A stretch of DNA of 64,000 nucleotides from Poriferisodalis sp965208555. GTDB taxonomy: Bacteria; Actinomycetota; Acidimicrobiia; Acidimicrobiales; Poriferisodalaceae. The position numbers and the translations under genes are program-made. Below are positions 61,665-64,000 of the stretch, one piece after another. Below the pieces are notes generated by a model. It was given only the letters and a program-made list of their open reading frames with translations, was not told where the DNA came from and ran no database searches. The stretch's first letter is position 1; the number at the start of each line of letters is the position of its first letter. The stretch spans positions 1,550,001-1,614,000 of the forward strand of contig NZ_OZ242342.1 of assembly GCF_965208555.1 (NCBI RefSeq), in the 5' to 3' direction.

Positions 61665-62339
61665 GTGCCAGCTCTGCGCCAGACCACGGCCAGCCGGCTG
61701 ACCTCGGAGTTCGTCGGCACTGGGTTCCTGCTGCTCAGCGTGGTGGGCTCGGGGATCATGGCCGAGCGGCTCAGCCCGAACGATGTCGGGTTGCAGCTGC
61801 TGGAGAACTCGATGGCCACGGCCGGGGCGCTGCTGTGCCTCATCCTGCTGTTCGGGTCGACGTCGGGGGCGCACTTCAACCCGGCGGTGACGCTGTGGGC
61901 GCGTCTCGCCGGCGAGCTCGACAACCGGATGACTGGGTTGTATGTGTTGGCCCAGGTTGCCGGGGCGATCCTGGGCGTCGTCGCCGCCAACGTCATCTTC
62001 GAGCTGGACGCCGTGTTCTGGTCGACGAAGGACCGCATCAGCGGGGCGGCGTTCCTGTCGGAGATCATCGCCACGTTCGGGCTGGTGATCGTGATCATCG
62101 GCGTGGTGCGCTCGGGCAGGACCCAGTTCGTTGCCTTCGCCGTGGCCGCCTACATCGGCGGCGCCTACTTCTTCACCTCATCGACCAGCTTCGCCAACCC
62201 GGCGGTGACCGTCGGCCGCATGTTCTCCGACACGTTCGCCGGCATCGCCCCGGCCAGCGCGCCGCTGTTCATCGTGGCGCAGCTCATCGGTGCGCTCTGC
62301 GCCATCGGGGTGGCACGCATCACGCACCCGCAGCGCTGA
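61665..62339 (+). CDS. Aquaporin/MIP family channel
   Basis: This is a membrane channel of about 224 residues. The GTG at 61665 (VPALRQTTASRLTSEFVGTG) gives the usual MIP start; a GTG at 61614 would add 17 residues. Six membrane spans plus two half-helices are recognisable by the NPA motifs in GAHFNPAVTLWARLAG and FANPAVTVGRMFSDTFAGIA. The second is followed by Arg, as in water/glycerol channels. MIPs with TVGRMFSDTFAGI resemble arsenite-permeable AqpS-like proteins, but no ars genes are near. It could transport water, glycerol or metalloid acids. It lies between the peroxidase and the convergent hemB gene. Confidence 0.82.
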   Translation: MPALRQTTASRLTSEFVGTGFLLLSVVGSGIMAERLSPNDVGLQLLENSMATAGALLCLILLFGSTSGAHFNPAVTLWARLAGELDNRMTGLYVLAQVAGAILGVVAANVIFELDAVFWSTKDRISGAAFLSEIIATFGLVIVIIGVVRSGRTQFVAFAVAAYIGGAYFFTSSTSFANPAVTVGRMFSDTFAGIAPASAPLFIVAQLIGALCAIGVARITHPQR

Positions 62340-62347
62340 GCGGGGGG

Positions 62348-63328
62348 CTACTGCAGGGTCTCGGCGAACTCGCGTGCGAGGTAGGTGAGGATCAGATCGG
62401 CACCGGCCCGCTTGATGGCCGTGAGGTGCTCGACTGCGGTGGCGTCCCCGTCGATCCAGCCGTTGGCGGCAGCGGCCTTGAGCATCGCGTACTCGCCCGA
62501 CACGTGGTAGGCGGCCAGCGGCAGGTCGAAGCGGGCCCGTGCGGCAGCGATCACGTCCAGATAGGCCAGCGCCGGCTTCACCATGATGATGTCGGCGCCT
62601 TCGGCGATGTCCAGCTCGATCTCAGCCATGGCCTCGCGGGCGTTGGCAGGATCCTGCTGGTAGCCCTTGCGGTCGCCGCCGCCCGCAATGGTCACATCCA
62701 CGGCATCGCGGAACGGCCCGTACTCGGCTGAGGCGTACTTCGCCGAGTAGGCCATGATCGGCAGGTGCTCGAAGCCGTTGCGGTCGAGCGCTTGGCGGAT
62801 CGCCCCGACCTGCCCGTCCATCATCCCCGACGGCCCCACCATGTCGGCGCCGGCCTCAGCCTGTGCCAGCGCAGTTCGCTGGTACAGCTCGAGCGTGGCG
62901 TCATTGTCGACGTCGCCGGCATCGGTCAGCACCCCGCAGTGCCCATGGTCGGTGTACTCATCGACGCACAGGTCGGCGATGATCACCAGCTCCGAGCCGT
63001 GGTCGTCTCGCAGGTTGCGCAACGCCACCTGCACCACGCCGTCCGGGTTCCAGGCTTCGGAACCGACGGGGTCCTTGCGGGCGGGAAGCCCGAACAGGAT
63101 CACGCCGTTGATGCCGAGGTTGGCCAGCTCGTTCACTTCCTTGCGCAGCGACTCCTGGGTGTGCTGCACCACACCCGGCAGCGAGATGATCGGCTGCGGC
63201 TCGGTGGCGTCCTCACGCACAAACAGCGGGGCGATGAGGTCGCCCGGGTTGACCGTCGTCTCGGCAACAAGCCGGCGCAGTGCAGGGGTGCGGCGCAGCC
63301 GACGAAGGCGGCGAGACGGAAACGTCAC
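62348..63328 (-). CDS. hemB: Delta-aminolevulinic acid dehydratase (porphobilinogen synthase)
   Basis: This 326-residue enzyme condenses two aminolevulinates to porphobilinogen in heme and corrinoid synthesis. The catalytic lysines are in MAYSAKYASAEYGPFRDA and IMVKPALAYLDVI. The metal region reads DLCVDEYTDHGHCG: first and third zinc cysteines are present but the second position is Asp. That is a mixed zinc/magnesium-type ligand set seen in some actinobacteria. The phosphate-binding PSGMMDGQVGAIRQAL is normal. It starts with GTG at 63328, with AAGG directly before it and a TAGCAT box 7 bases upstream, so the mRNA may have no or a very short leader. Confidence 0.93.
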   Translation of the reverse strand: MTFPSRRLRRLRRTPALRRLVAETTVNPGDLIAPLFVREDATEPQPIISLPGVVQHTQESLRKEVNELANLGINGVILFGLPARKDPVGSEAWNPDGVVQVALRNLRDDHGSELVIIADLCVDEYTDHGHCGVLTDAGDVDNDATLELYQRTALAQAEAGADMVGPSGMMDGQVGAIRQALDRNGFEHLPIMAYSAKYASAEYGPFRDAVDVTIAGGGDRKGYQQDPANAREAMAEIELDIAEGADIIMVKPALAYLDVIAAARARFDLPLAAYHVSGEYAMLKAAAANGWIDGDATAVEHLTAIKRAGADLILTYLAREFAETLQ

Positions 63329-63418
63329 CCTTCAATGCTATTGGCGGCAGCCTCGGGGCAGAGTCCGGCGTACGCCGCGCCACGCCGATCTCGACGCCCA
63401 TGACGTAAGTTCACCCGC

Positions 63419-64000
63419 GTGAAGACGGGACGGAGGGCCTCGGCGTTGCGCTGGATGCTCGTCGTGACCGTCGTGGTACTCGCAGCCACGGCGTGCACCG
63501 GCGTGGACGACGCGCCGGACGAAACCACGGAGGATGCTGCAACCACCACGGCGGCGCCTGAGCCGCCGCCGACAGCAACGGCTGCACCACCGACCACGAC
63601 CGAAGCGGCTGGTGCGGAGGATGGCGCCGGCATGGACGTCGAGGCTGAAGGTGAAACTGAGAGCGAGCCATTGCGGGAGGAGTACAAGTTCGATTGCGGC
63701 ACGTATTGCCTCGACGAGACCAGCGGGGTCGTCGGAGTCGAGCTTGCACCAGGACTGTGGCAGTGGGCCGCGAATTCGCGCGGCAACTGCCTGTACATCG
63801 CCGTTTCCCCGCACCCCCGACGGCCCGACGGGTCCTACGCGAGTCCAGTGGATGACATCTGGTGGCTGGATGCACGCGGCCCGGTCGTGCTCGCGGAGGG
63901 CGAGATAGTGCTGGGGTTCGCGCCCCAGCCGAACCACGACGAGATGGTGATTTCCACCAACCCTGTGCGGTGCTTCCTCGAACGAGTCGGCAGCTACACC
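63419..64000 (+). CDS. Secreted lipoprotein, 3' end outside window
   Basis: A frame of 194 codons with no stop before the window ends. It begins at GTG 63419: VKTGRRASALRWMLVVTVVV then LAATACTGV gives a lipoprotein signal with lipobox AATAC. A Thr/Ala/Pro/Glu-rich linker (residues 30-80) leads to a globular part with GTYCLDETSGVVGVELAPGL and WQWAANSRGNCLYIAVSP, with paired cysteines that may form disulfides. No family recognised. It is divergent from hemB, 90 bp apart. Confidence 0.7.
   Translation, partial: MKTGRRASALRWMLVVTVVVLAATACTGVDDAPDETTEDAATTTAAPEPPPTATAAPPTTTEAAGAEDGAGMDVEAEGETESEPLREEYKFDCGTYCLDETSGVVGVELAPGLWQWAANSRGNCLYIAVSPHPRRPDGSYASPVDDIWWLDARGPVVLAEGEIVLGFAPQPNHDEMVISTNPVRCFLERVGSYT

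Overview
The window is GC-rich bacterial chromosome with dense, short-spaced operons, frequent GTG starts and actinobacterial gene types: a DnaE of about 1190 residues, TopA with a lysine/alanine-rich tail instead of zinc fingers, CWB2-type exported proteins and a single-subunit di-heme SdhC. It most resembles an Acidimicrobiia-like actinomycete. That is inferred from protein character, not from a search.

Region 1 (1-8.9 kb) is accessory DNA. It looks visibly less GC-rich and less tightly coding than the rest. It holds a truncated unknown gene, two oppositely oriented homologous fragments of a helical-repeat protein, a TIGR02391/Ymh-family protein with a HEPN-like R-x4-H motif, a lipoprotein, the C-terminal remnant of a DNA cytosine-5 methyltransferase interrupted by an amber codon, about 750 bp of repeats and hairpins, and a two-gene element (catalytically degenerate tyrosine-recombinase-like protein translationally coupled to a DDE transposase). 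It ends at tRNA-Thr(CGT).

Region 2 (9-18.2 kb, minus strand) is core: topA, an MFS exporter, tmk and holB in one run, then a DUF368 polyprenyl-phosphate transporter and the ammonium transporter amt. Between amt and the DUF368 gene lie a terminator and a separate long nested hairpin.

Region 3 (18.3-26.7 kb) is a choline-O-sulfate/choline/glycine betaine module: choline sulfatase, betaine-binding lipoprotein, choline dehydrogenase, a TetR regulator, ProV, and a permease with two ProW domains fused in one chain. A 26-bp near-palindrome overlaps the likely transcription start of the binding-protein gene and is the likely operator.

Region 4 (26.7-38.1 kb) has an LppM-like lipoprotein, a Phd/VapC-type toxin-antitoxin pair with an apparently leaderless promoter, a membrane pyrophosphatase next to NhaA, a STAS protein lacking the phosphorylatable serine, a luciferase-like monooxygenase divergent from its probable TetR regulator, and a paired AAA+/VWA complex.

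Region 5 (38.1-51.8 kb) starts with a 68-nt tRNA-like element with a CTA triplet in a CTCTAAA loop. A GH2-like protein, sdhCAB, a tandem pair of CWB2 plus beta-propeller secreted proteins, a sugar dehydrogenase lipoprotein, an FMN-binding protein, TerC and a stand-alone HD domain of the CCA-transferase type follow.

Region 6 (51.9-64 kb) holds dnaE, a 59-residue membrane protein, thrS, an alcohol dehydrogenase, an animal-type heme peroxidase, an aquaporin-like channel, hemB and the start of another lipoprotein gene.
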